In this document: in pieces, positions 1 through 8,566 of the stretch | How positions within the stretch are numbered: the stretch's first letter is position 1 | Layout of the letters: the number at the start of each line of letters is the position of its first letter | NCBI RefSeq assembly: GCF_014268275.3 | Contig: NZ_CP077084.1 | Location: forward strand, 1,798,001 to 1,862,000 | Length of the DNA: 64,000 nt | DNA from: Pseudomonas tritici | Lineage (GTDB): Bacteria > Pseudomonadota > Gammaproteobacteria > Pseudomonadales > Pseudomonadaceae | Reading direction: 5' to 3' | The notes under the pieces: model-generated | Database searches by the model: none | What the model saw: only the letters and a program-made list of their open reading frames with translations | Told to the model about the DNA's origin: nothing | Program-made: the position numbers and the translations under genes

Positions 1-961
1 TGCCTGGCGGGAAGAACGGCTCCAGGGACGCCACGGTGGCGCGGATAGCCTTGGCGGTGTCCAGGGCGTTGGCGCCGGAAGCCAGTTTGATCGCCATACC
101 GGAAGCCGGGTTGCCGTTGAACTGCGCACTGATGCTGTAGTTCTGGCCACCCAGTTCGATACGGGCAACGTCATGCAGGCGAACCTGGGAACCGTCGGCA
201 TTCACCTTCATCAGGATGTTGCCGAATTGCTCGGCCGTCTGCAGACGGGTCTTGCCGATGATGGTTGCGTTCAGCTGGTTGCCGGGCAGGGCAGGCAGGC
301 CGCCCAACTGACCGGTGGCGACCTGGACGTTCTGTGCGGAGATGGCCGTGCTGACGTCGACCGGGGTCAACTGGAAGTTGTTCAGCTTGGCCGGGTCCAG
401 CCAGATACGCATGGCGTACTGCGAACCGAACACCTGGAAGTCACCGACACCCGCGGTCCGCGAGATTGGGTCCTGGATGTTGGACACGATGTAGTTGGAC
501 AGGTCGTCCTTGGTCATGCTGCCGTCTTCCGACACCAGACCAATCACCATCAGGAAGTTCTTCACCGACTTGGTCACGCGGATACCCTGCTGCTGCACTT
601 CTTGCGGCAGCAGTGGGGTCGCCAGGTTCAGCTTGTTCTGCACCTGAACCTGGGCGATGTCCGGGTTGGTACCCTGGTTGAACGTCGCGGTGATGGTCAT
701 GCTGCCGTCGGAGTTACTGTCCGAGGCGACATAACGCAGGTTGTCGATACCGTTGAGCTGTTGCTCGATCACCTGTACTACGGTGTCCTGCACGGTTTGT
801 GCGGACGCGCCTGGGTAGGTCACCTGGATGTCGATGGCGGTTGGCGCGATGGCCGGGTATTGGTTGATGGGCAACTTCAGGATCGACAGTGCCCCGACCA
901 GCATGATCACCAGGGCAATTACCCAGGCGAAAATGGGACGGTCGATAAAAAATTTCGACAT
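1..961 (-). CDS. emhB: RND efflux pump inner-membrane permease, EmhB/TtgB/MexB type (3' part missing)
   Basis: Inner-membrane proton-driven drug and solvent exporter of a tripartite RND pump. The frame runs from an ATG at 961 to the left edge without a stop, giving about 320 N-terminal residues. It opens [20 protein letters not shown], the standard HAE1 start with the first membrane helix, followed by the porter-domain stretch ([10 protein letters not shown], then [11 protein letters not shown]). The adaptor gene ends 3 bp upstream of the start, so the two are co-transcribed. The call is very secure for the family. The choice between the names emhB and ttgB is by similarity to P. fluorescens and P. 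putida pumps. The C-terminal two thirds lie outside the window, as presumably does the outer-membrane channel gene. Confidence 0.93.
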   Translation of the reverse strand, partial: MSKFFIDRPIFAWVIALVIMLVGALSILKLPINQYPAIAPTAIDIQVTYPGASAQTVQDTVVQVIEQQLNGIDNLRYVASDSNSDGSMTITATFNQGTNPDIAQVQVQNKLNLATPLLPQEVQQQGIRVTKSVKNFLMVIGLVSEDGSMTKDDLSNYIVSNIQDPISRTAGVGDFQVFGSQYAMRIWLDPAKLNNFQLTPVDVSTAISAQNVQVATGQLGGLPALPGNQLNATIIGKTRLQTAEQFGNILMKVNADGSQVRLHDVARIELGGQNYSISAQFNGNPASGMAIKLASGANALDTAKAIRATVASLEPFFPPG

Positions 962-964
962 GGA

Positions 965-2113
965 TTACTCCCCTTTGCCCGTAGTGGCAGCAGGAGCAGC
1001 AACCGTTCCGGCAGGCTTGGCGTTATCCGCCTCCTTGACCTTGACCTCGGCGCCCGGCTTGACGTATTGCAAGCCTTCGGTGATCACACGGTCACCGGCG
1101 TTCAAGCCTTTTTCCACCAGCCAGTAGGCGCCGGCGGTGCGGTTGGCAACCAGGACGCGCTGCTCGACCTTGTTGTCGGCATTGACGACCAGGGCCGTCG
1201 GGATGCCTTTGAGGTCGCGTGTTACGCCTTGCTGTGGAGCCAGGATCGCCTTGCTGTTCACGCCGGCTTGCAACTGGGCGTGTACAAACATGCCCGGCAG
1301 CAGGGTGTGGTCAGGGTTGGGGAACACGGCGCGCAGGGTCACGGAACCGGTGGTCTGGTCAACTGACACTTCGGAGAACTCCAGCTTGCCGTCCTGGCCG
1401 TAGTCGCTGCCGTCTTCCAGGGTCAGCTTAACCTTGGCGGCATTGGCGCCGGCTTTTTCCAGCTGGCCGCTTTCCAGGTCGCGGCGCAGTTTCAGCATTT
1501 CGGCCGAAGACTGCGTGACGTCGACGTAGATCGGGTCAAGTTGCTGGATGACGGCCATGGAGTCGGCTTGGCCGTTGCTGACCAGTGCGCCTTCGGTGAC
1601 CGAAGAACGGCCGATACGGCCGGCGATCGGCGCGTACACCTTGGTGTAGCGCACGTTGATCTGCGCGGTTTGAACGTTTGCTTCCGCAGTCATGCGATTG
1701 GCGACGGCGGTGTCGTATTCCTGACGGCTCACGGCTTGCTCATCGACCAACTGCTTGTAACGGTCGGTGATGGATTTGGTCTGGGTCAGCGTGGCTTGCG
1801 CGCTTTTCAGAGTGGCTTCATACACCGATGGGTCGATCTGGTAGAGCTGTTGCCCTTCCTTCACGTCCGCGCCTTCCTTGAACAGGCGCTTGAGAATGAT
1901 GCCGTTGACCTGCGGGCGAACTTCCGCGATGCGGTAGGCGGTGGTGCGGCCTGGCAGCTCGGTCGTCAGGGTGAAGGCTTGCGGTTGAAGGGTGACCACG
2001 CCGACCTGAGGGATTTGAGCGGGCGGAGCCGCCTCTTCCTTTTTACATCCGCTGAGCAGCGATGCCAGGGCGACGGCAGTGACCAGAGCGGTAACAGCTG
2101 GCTTAAGTTGCAT
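965..2113 (-). CDS. emhA: RND efflux periplasmic adaptor lipoprotein, EmhA/TtgA/MexA type
   Basis: Membrane-fusion protein linking the RND permease to the outer-membrane channel, 382 residues from the ATG at 2113. An upstream in-frame start would give a 20-residue extension, but the start at 2113 places a lipoprotein signal directly at the N-terminus (MQLKPAVTALVTAVALASLL then SGCKK), with the cysteine at about residue 23 as lipidation site. The lipoyl/coiled-coil hairpin region (YQIDPSVYEATLKSAQA) and the barrel part (GRIGRSSVTEGALVSNGQ) are typical. First gene of the operon with the permease. The divergent TetR gene and the operator-like sequence at 2205-2233 suggest repression relieved by toxic substrates. 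Confidence 0.93.
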   Translation of the reverse strand: MQLKPAVTALVTAVALASLLSGCKKEEAAPPAQIPQVGVVTLQPQAFTLTTELPGRTTAYRIAEVRPQVNGIILKRLFKEGADVKEGQQLYQIDPSVYEATLKSAQATLTQTKSITDRYKQLVDEQAVSRQEYDTAVANRMTAEANVQTAQINVRYTKVYAPIAGRIGRSSVTEGALVSNGQADSMAVIQQLDPIYVDVTQSSAEMLKLRRDLESGQLEKAGANAAKVKLTLEDGSDYGQDGKLEFSEVSVDQTTGSVTLRAVFPNPDHTLLPGMFVHAQLQAGVNSKAILAPQQGVTRDLKGIPTALVVNADNKVEQRVLVANRTAGAYWLVEKGLNAGDRVITEGLQYVKPGAEVKVKEADNAKPAGTVAAPAATTGKGE

Positions 2114-2204
2114 GAAGATCCTCGGGTCAGGCGCGCAGAGTGCGCACAAGCAGTGTGGAAGGGTGAAAAACAAACGGTGAGTGGATAAGTAGCTTGCTAC
2201 GCAA

Positions 2205-2233
2205 TATACTTACGTTCATGGTTGTTTGTAAAC
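2205..2233. promoter_or_regulatory. TtgR/EmhR-type operator in the emhA-emhR intergenic region
   Basis: On the minus strand the stretch reads GTTTACAAACAACCATGAA followed by CGTAAGTATA, matching from memory the P. putida TtgR operator (TTTACAAACAACCATGAATGTAAGTATA). A TTGACA hexamer follows at 2236-2241 on the plus strand and may be the -35 of the repressor gene, so one operator could control both directions. Confidence 0.75.
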
Positions 2234-2399
2234 TCTTGACAGGCTTTGCGGATTGTTGACAAAGCAACACCCAAAGCCTCGATTCCATTACGTTCGGCAC
2301 CCATGATGGTGTCGTCCCACAAATATTCAGATGATCGTTACCGGCTATTAATTCTGCGTTAACGATAGTCTCAAGTGTCCTGATTGAGGTTTTACTGCC

Positions 2400-3032
2400 A
2401 TGGTTCGTCGCACTAAAGAGGAAGCTCAGGAAACGCGCAGCCAGATCCTCCAAGCCGCCGAGCAAGCCTTCTATGAGCGCGGCGTTGCGCGCACTACGCT
2501 GGCGGACATCGCCGCGCTGGCCGGTGTGACGCGGGGGGCTATCTACTGGCATTTCAGCAACAAATCCGATTTGCTGCAGGCGCTGCTCGATACGCTGCAT
2601 GAGCCGCTGGACGAATTGGCCAGGGCCAGTGAAAGCGAGGACGAACTCGACCCGCTGGGCTGCATGCGCAAGCTGCTGATTCATTTGTTCCATCAAGTGG
2701 CCCTGGACCCGAAAACCCGGCGCATCAACGAGATCTTGTTCCATAAGTGCGAATTCACCGATGAAATGTGCGACATGCGCCGCCAGCGCCAGACCCACAG
2801 CCTGGAATGCAACCTGCGCATCGGCCTGACATTGCGTAACGCGGTCCATCGCGGGCAACTTCCGGAAAACCTCGACACCACCCGTGGCGCGGTGTGTATC
2901 CACGCCTACATCAACGGGCTGATCGGCCAGTGGCTGCTGGTCCCCGACAGCTTCCAGCTCCATCAGGAAGCCGAGCGCTGGGTGGACGCAGGGCTGGACA
3001 TGCTGCGCTGGAGCCCCAGCCTGCGCAATTGA
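2400..3032 (+). CDS. emhR: TetR-family repressor of the RND efflux operon (EmhR/TtgR)
   Basis: DNA-binding transcriptional repressor of the adjacent efflux operon, 210 residues. It starts [20 protein letters not shown]. The TetR helix-turn-helix is at residues 30-55 ([20 protein letters not shown] then FSNKSDL). The C-terminal ligand pocket region matches TtgR/AcrR-like regulators in length and style. The gene is divergent from emhA with a 286-bp intergenic region carrying the conserved operator, as in P. putida ttgR-ttgABC and P. fluorescens emhR-emhABC. It would dissociate on binding antibiotics or aromatic compounds; that is family knowledge, not visible here. Confidence 0.92.
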   Translation: MVRRTKEEAQETRSQILQAAEQAFYERGVARTTLADIAALAGVTRGAIYWHFSNKSDLLQALLDTLHEPLDELARASESEDELDPLGCMRKLLIHLFHQVALDPKTRRINEILFHKCEFTDEMCDMRRQRQTHSLECNLRIGLTLRNAVHRGQLPENLDTTRGAVCIHAYINGLIGQWLLVPDSFQLHQEAERWVDAGLDMLRWSPSLRN

Positions 3033-3224
3033 GACAAAGTGCGTAATTGCATCAGGTTGTGTCAACAGTAAAGCGTAAGGATGGTCAATCGTCCTTCTGC
3101 CTGATTGGTGGGGTGACTTTATATACGGGCTGGCGGGGGGTTGATAGGTAGCCGGCTAAGTATTTTGTAGCGATTTTGTTGCGATTCTGTGAAGCAATGT
3201 TTTCCTGGGGGCACGCGTTCAAAA

Positions 3225-3315
3225 ATGTGGGAGCGGGCTTGCTCGCGAAAGCGGTGGTTCAGTCAATTATTCAGTGACTGACACGCTGCATTCGCGAGCA
3301 AGCCCGCTCCCACAT
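3225..3315. repeat. REP/BIME-type inverted repeat pair
   Basis: Left arm ATGTGGGAGCGGGCTTGCTC with GCGAA is repeated in inverted form about 40 bp later (TTCGCGAGCAAGCCCGCTCC then CACAT), giving a hairpin with 25-bp arms. This is the common extragenic palindrome of fluorescent pseudomonads. Another copy of the same type lies at 23634-23713. Confidence 0.85.
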
Positions 3316-3345
3316 GGGTCAGCTGATGCATTCAAGATATGTGTA

Positions 3346-3379
3346 AAAAAGCCCCGGTTCCTGCGAACCGGGGCTTTTT
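3346..3379. terminator. Bidirectional rho-independent terminator between emhR and xenB
   Basis: AAAAAGCCCCGGTTC, loop CTGC, then GAACCGGGGCTTTTT: a perfect 10-bp GC-rich stem flanked by A and T runs, usable on both strands and placed just after the xenB stop. Confidence 0.9.
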
Positions 3380-3396
3380 CATTTCAGCTCGTTACC

Positions 3397-4452
3397 TCAG
3401 AGCGCCAGCGTCGGGTAGTCGATATAACCGACCGGGCCCTTGCTGTAGAAGGTGTCCGGGCGTGGATCATTCAGCGGAGCATCCGCCTTCAACCGCGCTG
3501 GCAAGTCCGGGTTGGCAATAAACGGCACGCCCCAGGCCACCGCATCAGCCTTGCCTTCAGCCAGCCAGGCATTGGCGCTGTCCTTGGTGAAGCGTTCGTT
3601 GGCGATGTAGACGCCGCCAAAGGCCTTTTTGAGGTGTGGGCCGAGGCTGTCAGGGCCTTCCTTTTCACGCGAGCAGATGAACGCGATACCACGCTTGCCC
3701 AGTTCGCTGGCCACGTAGGTGAAGGTTTCCGCCAGGTTGTCGTCGCCCATGTCGTGTGAGTCGGCGCGGGGTGCCAAGTGCACACCCACACGGCCGGCGC
3801 CCCAGACTTCGATGGCCGCGTCAGTCACTTCCAGCAGCAGGCGTGCACGGTTTTCCAGGGAGCCGCCGTACTGGTCGGTGCGCTTATTAGTGCTGCTCTG
3901 CAGGAACTGGTCGAGCAGGTAGCCGTTGGCACCGTGGATTTCCACGCCGTCAAAACCGGCGGCCTTGGCGTTCTCGGCACCGGTGCGGTAAGCGTCGACG
4001 ATGTCGGCGATTTCAGCGGTTTCCAGCGCGCGAGGGGTCGGGTAGTCGGCCAGTGGGCGCACCAGGCTGACGTGGCCTTTAGGCTGGATCGCGCTCGGTG
4101 CAACCGGGGTTTCACCGTTCAAGTACGATTCGTGGGAAATACGGCCCACATGCCACAGCTGCAGGAAGATCTTGCCGCCTGCGCCATGAATCGCCTTGGT
4201 CACGTTGGCCCAGCCGCGCACCTGGTCGTTGGACCAGATGCCTGGGGTATCCGGGTAGCCCACGCCCAGCGGCGTCACGGAGGTGGCTTCGCTGAGGATC
4301 AACCCGGCGGCAGCGCGTTGCACGTAGTACTCGGCCATCAGCGCGTTGGGTACGCGACCGGCGTCTGCACGGCAGCGGGTCAGCGGCGCCATGATGATGC
4401 GGTTCGACAGTTCCAGGTCGCCCAGTTTGATCGGATCGAAAATAGTCGTCAT
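3397..4452 (-). CDS. xenB: Xenobiotic reductase / alkene reductase, old yellow enzyme family
   Basis: FMN-dependent NADPH oxidoreductase that reduces activated C=C bonds and nitro or nitrate-ester compounds; cytoplasmic TIM barrel. 351 residues from the ATG at 4452 (MTTIFDPIKLGDLELSNRII). The in-frame stretch upstream overlaps the MFS gene in another frame and is not family sequence. OYE landmarks are APLTRCRADAGRVPN near the N-terminus, the mid-protein GANGYLLDQFLQ and RTDQYGGSLENRARL signatures, and the FMN-binding C-terminal region. It closely resembles P. fluorescens XenB. It lies 30 bp after the MFS gene, in an apparent arsR-MFS-xenB operon. Confidence 0.88.
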   Translation of the reverse strand: MTTIFDPIKLGDLELSNRIIMAPLTRCRADAGRVPNALMAEYYVQRAAAGLILSEATSVTPLGVGYPDTPGIWSNDQVRGWANVTKAIHGAGGKIFLQLWHVGRISHESYLNGETPVAPSAIQPKGHVSLVRPLADYPTPRALETAEIADIVDAYRTGAENAKAAGFDGVEIHGANGYLLDQFLQSSTNKRTDQYGGSLENRARLLLEVTDAAIEVWGAGRVGVHLAPRADSHDMGDDNLAETFTYVASELGKRGIAFICSREKEGPDSLGPHLKKAFGGVYIANERFTKDSANAWLAEGKADAVAWGVPFIANPDLPARLKADAPLNDPRPDTFYSKGPVGYIDYPTLAL

Positions 4453-4481
4453 CGGGAAAATACCTTTGTCTTTGAAGTGGA

Positions 4482-5648
4482 TCAGTTGGTCGCAGGGGCC
4501 AGGCCGGCATCGCCGCTCTGACGGAAAGTAATCAGGGTCACCACCAGCGCGAGGATCGCCAGGGCCGCTGCGGCTAACGGCACACTGGTCAAGCCGAAAC
4601 CGTGGGCTATCACACTGCCGCCAACCCAGGCACCCAGCGCGTTGCCGATGTTGAAGGCGCCGATGTTCAGGGTGGACACCAGGTTCGGTGCGGCCTTGCC
4701 GAAGGTCACCACGTTGATCTGCAACGCGGGCACGGCGGCGAACGAGGCGGTGGCCCACAGGAACAAGGTGATTTCAGTCGGGATGATGGCGACGCTGGTC
4801 CAGGTCAGCGCGGTGGAAACCACCGCCATACTGATGAACACGCCGATCAGGGTGGCCGCCAGGCGTTTATCCGCCAGCTTGCCGCCAATGATATTGCCCA
4901 CGGTGAGGCCCAGGCCGATCAGCAGCAGGGTCCAGGTCACGCCCTTGGGCGACACGCCGGTGACATCGCCGAGCAGCGGCGCAACGTAGGTGAAGAGGGT
5001 GAACATGGACGCGGCGAACAGCGCAGTCATGCTCAGCGACAGCCAGATGCCGGCGCCTTTGAGCGCGGCCAGTTCGGCGCGCATGTCGAGTTTCTCTTCA
5101 TCACGCTTGGCGGGCAGGAAGCGGATCAGGCCAATCAACGCCACCACACCAATCACCGTCACCGCCCAGAACGTCGAGCGCCAGCCGGCTTCCTGGCCCA
5201 GCGCGGTACCCAGGGGTACGCCGAGCACGTTGGCCAGGGTCAAACCGGTGAACATCAAGGCTACGGCCGAAGCACGCTTGTTAGCCGGCACAAGGTTGGC
5301 CGCTACCACTGAACCAATCCCAAAGAAAGCACCGTGGCACAGCGCCGTGACGACGCGGGCAAACATCAGCACGTTGTAGTCACTGGCCAGGGCGCAGAGC
5401 AGGTTGCCGATAATGAAGATGCCCATCAACGCTACCAGGGCGGCCTTGCGTGGCAGCTTGGCGGTGGCCAGTGCCATGAAAGGTGCACCGATGGCCACGC
5501 CCAGGGCGTAGCCGGTGACCAGCCAGCCGGCGCCGGGAATCGACACACCCAGGTCCGCCGCTACATCGGGCAGCAAGCCCATGATGACGAACTCGGTGGT
5601 GCCGATGGCGAAGGCGCTGAGTGCCAGTATGAGTAGCGAGAGGGGCAT
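4482..5648 (-). CDS. MFS transporter, DHA1 family (AraJ/YdhP-like exporter)
   Basis: Inner-membrane secondary transporter, 388 residues with about 12 hydrophobic helices. It starts MPLSLLILALSAFAIGTTEF, the typical N-terminal helix of arabinose-efflux/sugar-efflux-like DHA1 proteins, with motif A-like LPRKAALVALMG between helices 2 and 3 and FARVVTALCHGAFFGIGS in helix 4. It sits between an ArsR-type regulator (13 bp upstream) and xenB, so export of an electrophilic or xenobiotic compound is a reasonable guess. The substrate cannot be read from the sequence. Confidence 0.85.
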   Translation of the reverse strand: MPLSLLILALSAFAIGTTEFVIMGLLPDVAADLGVSIPGAGWLVTGYALGVAIGAPFMALATAKLPRKAALVALMGIFIIGNLLCALASDYNVLMFARVVTALCHGAFFGIGSVVAANLVPANKRASAVALMFTGLTLANVLGVPLGTALGQEAGWRSTFWAVTVIGVVALIGLIRFLPAKRDEEKLDMRAELAALKGAGIWLSLSMTALFAASMFTLFTYVAPLLGDVTGVSPKGVTWTLLLIGLGLTVGNIIGGKLADKRLAATLIGVFISMAVVSTALTWTSVAIIPTEITLFLWATASFAAVPALQINVVTFGKAAPNLVSTLNIGAFNIGNALGAWVGGSVIAHGFGLTSVPLAAAALAILALVVTLITFRQSGDAGLAPATN

Positions 5649-5661
5649 TATCGTTTCCTTG

Positions 5662-5988
5662 TTACAGCGCTGCGTTTTCGTCAGCGCTGAGTTCAGTGAT
5701 GAGCGCCGCGAGGAAGGCCTGGATGGTGTCCTCGTTGCGTTTGAAAAAGTGCCACTGGCCGGCCTTCTGGCTGCTGATCAGCCCTGCGCGTTGCAAGGTG
5801 GCGAGGTGGGCCGACACGGTCGACTGGGACAAGCCGCAGCGCTGGTCGATCTGCCCGGCGCAGATGCCGTACTCGTGGTTGTGCAGTTGCTCGGGGAACT
5901 GCACTTTCGGGTCTTTCAGCCAAGTGAGGATGTCTCGTCGTACTGGGTGCGCCAGGGCTTTTATTATTTCGTCGAGGTCGATGGACAT
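5662..5988 (-). CDS. ArsR-family transcriptional regulator
   Basis: Small winged-helix repressor, 108 residues from the ATG at 5988 (MSIDLDEIIKALAHPVRRDI). A longer in-frame start runs back across the operator region and is rejected. The helix-turn-helix is around residues 50-70 (CGLSQSTVSAHLATLQRAGL). The usual metal-binding ELCVC motif of arsenic sensors is absent, so it probably senses something other than arsenite or thiol metals. It is the first gene of the regulator-MFS-xenB operon, and repeated TATATC elements just upstream suggest autoregulation. Confidence 0.85.
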   Translation of the reverse strand: MSIDLDEIIKALAHPVRRDILTWLKDPKVQFPEQLHNHEYGICAGQIDQRCGLSQSTVSAHLATLQRAGLISSQKAGQWHFFKRNEDTIQAFLAALITELSADENAAL

Positions 5989-6011
5989 GGGAGGTGCTCG
6001 GTTTTTTACAG

Positions 6012-6115
6012 CGTTATATCGCGATGAGGCGAACTTTAAATCGCTATATCCCGATATGCCAATATGATTTTGATCTGAGTCTAGGCTCAATCGGTATATC
6101 GGGTTATAACGATAC
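6012..6115. promoter_or_regulatory. Repeated TATATC operator elements before the ArsR gene
   Basis: Three related stretches, CGTTATATCGCGAT (about 6012), ATCGCTATATCCCGATAT (about 6040) and ATCGGTATATCGGGTTAT (about 6090), occur in the intergenic region between the ArsR gene and acpH. Imperfect dyads of this size are typical of ArsR operators. The regulator link is inferred from position. Confidence 0.55.
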
Positions 6116-6142
6116 GTTGACGGCAGTGATAGACTGCGCGCC

Positions 6143-6727
6143 ATGAATTATCTCGCACATCTGCACCTGGGCGGCCAACTTCCTGCGCAATTGCTGGGCA
6201 GCCTGTATGGCGACTTTGTCAAAGGCCGCCTGCAGGGGCAGTTCAGCCCGCAAATCGAATCGGCGATCCAGCTGCACCGCTCGATTGACCGTTTTACCGA
6301 CAGCCACCCGTTGGTGGGGGAGGCGTTGTCACGCTTCAGCCTGACCCGCAGGCGCTATGCCGGGATCGTCCTCGATGTGTTTTTCGACCACTGCCTGGCG
6401 CGGGATTGGGCGTTGTATGCCGACCAACCGCTGGAGCGCTTCACGTCGCAGGTGTACCGCGTGCTGGCGGCCGAGCCGCAGTTGCCAGGGCGGCTGGCGC
6501 AGATTGCGCCGTATATGGCGGCGGATGATTGGTTGGGTTCTTACCGCGAGTTTGCGGTGATGGAGCAGGTGTTGCGCGGGATCTCGCGGCGGCTGACACA
6601 GCCGGAGGCGTTGGGGTTTGCGATGCAGGAGTTGCGGGTGTTGTATGAGCCTTTGAGTGAAGACTTCCGGGTGTTCTATCCAGAGCTGCAGGCCTTTGCA
6701 CGCAACCACCTGACCACTGGGGTCTAA
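6143..6727 (+). CDS. acpH: Acyl carrier protein phosphodiesterase (AcpH, DUF479)
   Basis: Hydrolyses the 4'-phosphopantetheine group from holo-ACP in the cytoplasm. 194 residues, the usual length. It begins MNYLAHLHLGGQLPAQLLGS and contains the family's GDFVKGRL and LHRSIDRFTDSHP motifs plus the helical FFDHCLARDW segment with acidic and histidine residues of the HD-like metal site. Single gene divergent from the ArsR operon. REP sequences follow its stop. Confidence 0.9.
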   Translation: MNYLAHLHLGGQLPAQLLGSLYGDFVKGRLQGQFSPQIESAIQLHRSIDRFTDSHPLVGEALSRFSLTRRRYAGIVLDVFFDHCLARDWALYADQPLERFTSQVYRVLAAEPQLPGRLAQIAPYMAADDWLGSYREFAVMEQVLRGISRRLTQPEALGFAMQELRVLYEPLSEDFRVFYPELQAFARNHLTTGV

Positions 6728-6729
6728 AG

Positions 6730-6816
6730 GTGGGAGCTGGCTAGCCTGCGATTGCAGTCTGCCAGTTGATACCTGTGTTGCTGACCCACCGCTATCGCAG
6801 GCAAGCCAGCTCCCAC
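6730..6816. repeat. REP inverted pair after acpH
   Basis: GTGGGAGCTGGCTAGCCTGC with GAT pairs with ATCGCAGGCAAGCCAGCTCC with CAC. It lies between the convergent acpH and olsA and could serve as terminator or processing site. Confidence 0.8.
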
Positions 6817-6834
6817 ATTTTGACCGTGCCCGCT

Positions 6835-7626
6835 TTATGCCGCGAATGCCGGTCGAACCGCGATCTGTTCTGCTTCCGGCAACGGCCCAAACAACGCCTT
6901 CTGCACCGCCTGCTGCGCCTGATACGCCAGCGCCGCGCGCTCCTGCCCGGCACAGGCAATCGGCTTGAGCACATGAATCTCCACATCACCTTGGTCATTG
7001 CCAAACAGACGCATCAGGTGCGACAGCAAATCATCATCGCCAATAAACGGTGCCAGCGGGTCCACTTGGCCGTCGCGCAAATAACGGATCGCCACCGGTT
7101 GCAGCGACACATCCGCATCGATCGCACTGGCCAGCAAGCGCCCGTGGAACGTGCGCAGGCTGCGGCCGTCGGTGGTGGTGCCTTCCGGGAACATCAGCAG
7201 CGGGTGCTGTTGTTCCAAGTGACGGGTCATCTGCTTGCGGATCAACTGACTGTCACCCGAACCCCTGCGGATAAACAGGCTGCCTGCTTTAGCCGCCAAC
7301 CAGCCGGCCACCGGCCAGGTGCGCACTTCGGCCTTGGACAGGAACGACATCGGCGCCACAGCGCCCAGCAGTGGAATATCGGTCCAGGACACGTGATTGC
7401 TCACCCACAGCATGGGCTGCGTCGGCAACTCGCCGTGCACCGTCACGCGAAAGGGCAGGGCATTGGTCAGGCGCGCCATGAAGAACCGCGACCAACGCTG
7501 GCGGCGCACCATCGAGTTGGCCACGCCCAAACGCTCAAACAGGCCAAACACGCTGGCCATGCTCAAGCCCAGCGCCACCACCACCAGCACGCGGGCAATG
7601 CGCCCGTAGATCCGCAGGCGGCTCAT
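6835..7626 (-). CDS. olsA: Lyso-ornithine lipid / 1-acyl-glycerol-3-phosphate O-acyltransferase (OlsA, PlsC family)
   Basis: Second step of ornithine-lipid synthesis: O-acylation of lyso-ornithine lipid at the inner membrane. 263 residues from the ATG at 7626, which overlaps the olsB stop (TGATG). An N-terminal hydrophobic anchor (VLVVVALGLSMASVFGLF) is followed by the PlsC acceptor motif NHVSWTD (NHx4D type) and FPEGTTTDG. The immediately upstream olsB sets the function; alone it could be read as a general lysophosphatidate acyltransferase. Confidence 0.85.
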   Translation of the reverse strand: MSRLRIYGRIARVLVVVALGLSMASVFGLFERLGVANSMVRRQRWSRFFMARLTNALPFRVTVHGELPTQPMLWVSNHVSWTDIPLLGAVAPMSFLSKAEVRTWPVAGWLAAKAGSLFIRRGSGDSQLIRKQMTRHLEQQHPLLMFPEGTTTDGRSLRTFHGRLLASAIDADVSLQPVAIRYLRDGQVDPLAPFIGDDDLLSHLMRLFGNDQGDVEIHVLKPIACAGQERAALAYQAQQAVQKALFGPLPEAEQIAVRPAFAA

Positions 7627-8381
7627 CACATGGCTGCCTTGAAGTGGCGGGCGTAACGCGGGCATAGCTCATCGCGCTTGAGCAGGATGAACACGTCGGC
7701 CACTTGGAAATCTTCATCCCAGCACGGCTCGCCGCAGATCTTCGCACCCAGGCGCATATAGGCCTTGAGCAGCGGTGGCATCTCGGCGATTACGTTGGAC
7801 GGCAGGTCCAGTGCCGGCAGTGGTTTCTTCGGTTCGGCACGCAGGTGTTCGTTGCACAGGTAGCGTTCGCGCAGACGCTGCATGATCGCGTGGGCCTGGA
7901 TGCCGCCGTCGTGCATCGGAATGCTTGCGCACCCCATCAGGTAGCTGTAGCCGCCTTGGTTCAACACTTCGGCCAACTCGCCCCACAACACGGCAATCGT
8001 GCCGCCGTTGCGGTAGGCGGGGTCGACGCAGGTGCGGCCGATTTCCAGGATAGGGCCCTGCAAGTGCAGCAAACCGTGCAGGCTGAATTCTTCTTCGCTG
8101 TAGAACCGGCCCAGGGTGCTCGCGGCCTGGTGGTCGAGCAAACGGGTGGTGGCGACCAATCGACCGCTGTTCAAATCCCGCACACCGATATGGCTGCAGT
8201 GAACATCATAGTCATCCATGTCCAGGCCCAGTTCCGCGCCTTTCAGCTTGGCGTTGAACTCGCCGCTGAACACGTTGAACCGCAAGGCCTGGGCTTCCTG
8301 CAAAGCCTGTGCGCCGATCAGGCGTTCGGCTTGCAGACGGCGTTCATTGCCGGTGTCGCTGATGCGGGCGATCTGAGTCAT
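7626..8381 (-). CDS. olsB: L-ornithine N(alpha)-acyltransferase (OlsB)
   Basis: GNAT-fold enzyme that transfers a 3-hydroxyacyl chain from ACP to ornithine, making lyso-ornithine lipid. 251 residues from the ATG at 8381 ([20 protein letters not shown]). The family pattern [12 protein letters not shown] near residue 40, [15 protein letters not shown], and [20 protein letters not shown] in the acyl-binding core match OlsB/hemolysin-like proteins. Translationally coupled to olsA. In P. aeruginosa this pair is phosphate-starvation-induced, and a Pho-box-like element on this strand lies about 95 bp upstream. Confidence 0.88.
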   Translation of the reverse strand: MTQIARISDTGNERRLQAERLIGAQALQEAQALRFNVFSGEFNAKLKGAELGLDMDDYDVHCSHIGVRDLNSGRLVATTRLLDHQAASTLGRFYSEEEFSLHGLLHLQGPILEIGRTCVDPAYRNGGTIAVLWGELAEVLNQGGYSYLMGCASIPMHDGGIQAHAIMQRLRERYLCNEHLRAEPKKPLPALDLPSNVIAEMPPLLKAYMRLGAKICGEPCWDEDFQVADVFILLKRDELCPRYARHFKAAM

Positions 8382-8475
8382 GGCGAGTCTCCGAGTGCCG
8401 GCCACGTTTCGGCCGGTCGACTTTGTTGTCCAAAGTCAGGCTATGTAGGCTCGGTGTCATCTCCATGAAGTTACG

Positions 8476-8493
8476 GTGACGGTTGGATGACAG
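8476..8493 (-). promoter_or_regulatory. Pho box directed toward olsBA
   Basis: Read on the minus strand: CTGTCAT-CCAA-CCGTCAC, close to the PhoB consensus CTGTCAT-N4-CTGTCAT, with one perfect and one 5/7 half-site. Confidence 0.6.
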
Positions 8494-8499
8494 CCCTCC

Positions 8500-8517
8500 C
8501 TGTCGCAAATCTGTCAT
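8500..8517 (+). promoter_or_regulatory. Pho box directed toward the serine hydrolase gene
   Basis: CTGTCGC-AAAT-CTGTCAT on the plus strand, with spacing and both half-sites close to the PhoB consensus, ending 49 bp before the ATG of the gene at 8567. It lies 6 bp from the oppositely oriented box for olsBA. Confidence 0.62.
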
Positions 8518-8566
8518 CACCCTCGGCTAGGCTCGCGGGCTTGAATGCCCCCTTGAGTTTGCGTCC

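Larger units (their letters stand above)
3033..3396. other. Intergenic region of emhR and xenB with REP pair and terminator
   Basis: No gene seen. It holds the tail after emhR, an inverted REP pair (3225-3315) and a strong bidirectional terminator hairpin (3346-3379) between the two convergent genes. Confidence 0.7.

Noticed and set aside
173..1366. 397-residue plus-strand ORF across the efflux permease and adaptor genes
   Set aside because: Antisense to two clear genes, spans their junction and shows no domain.
3225..3315. Possible CRISPR or tandem repeat
   Set aside because: Only a single inverted pair with no regularly spaced direct repeats; it is a REP element.
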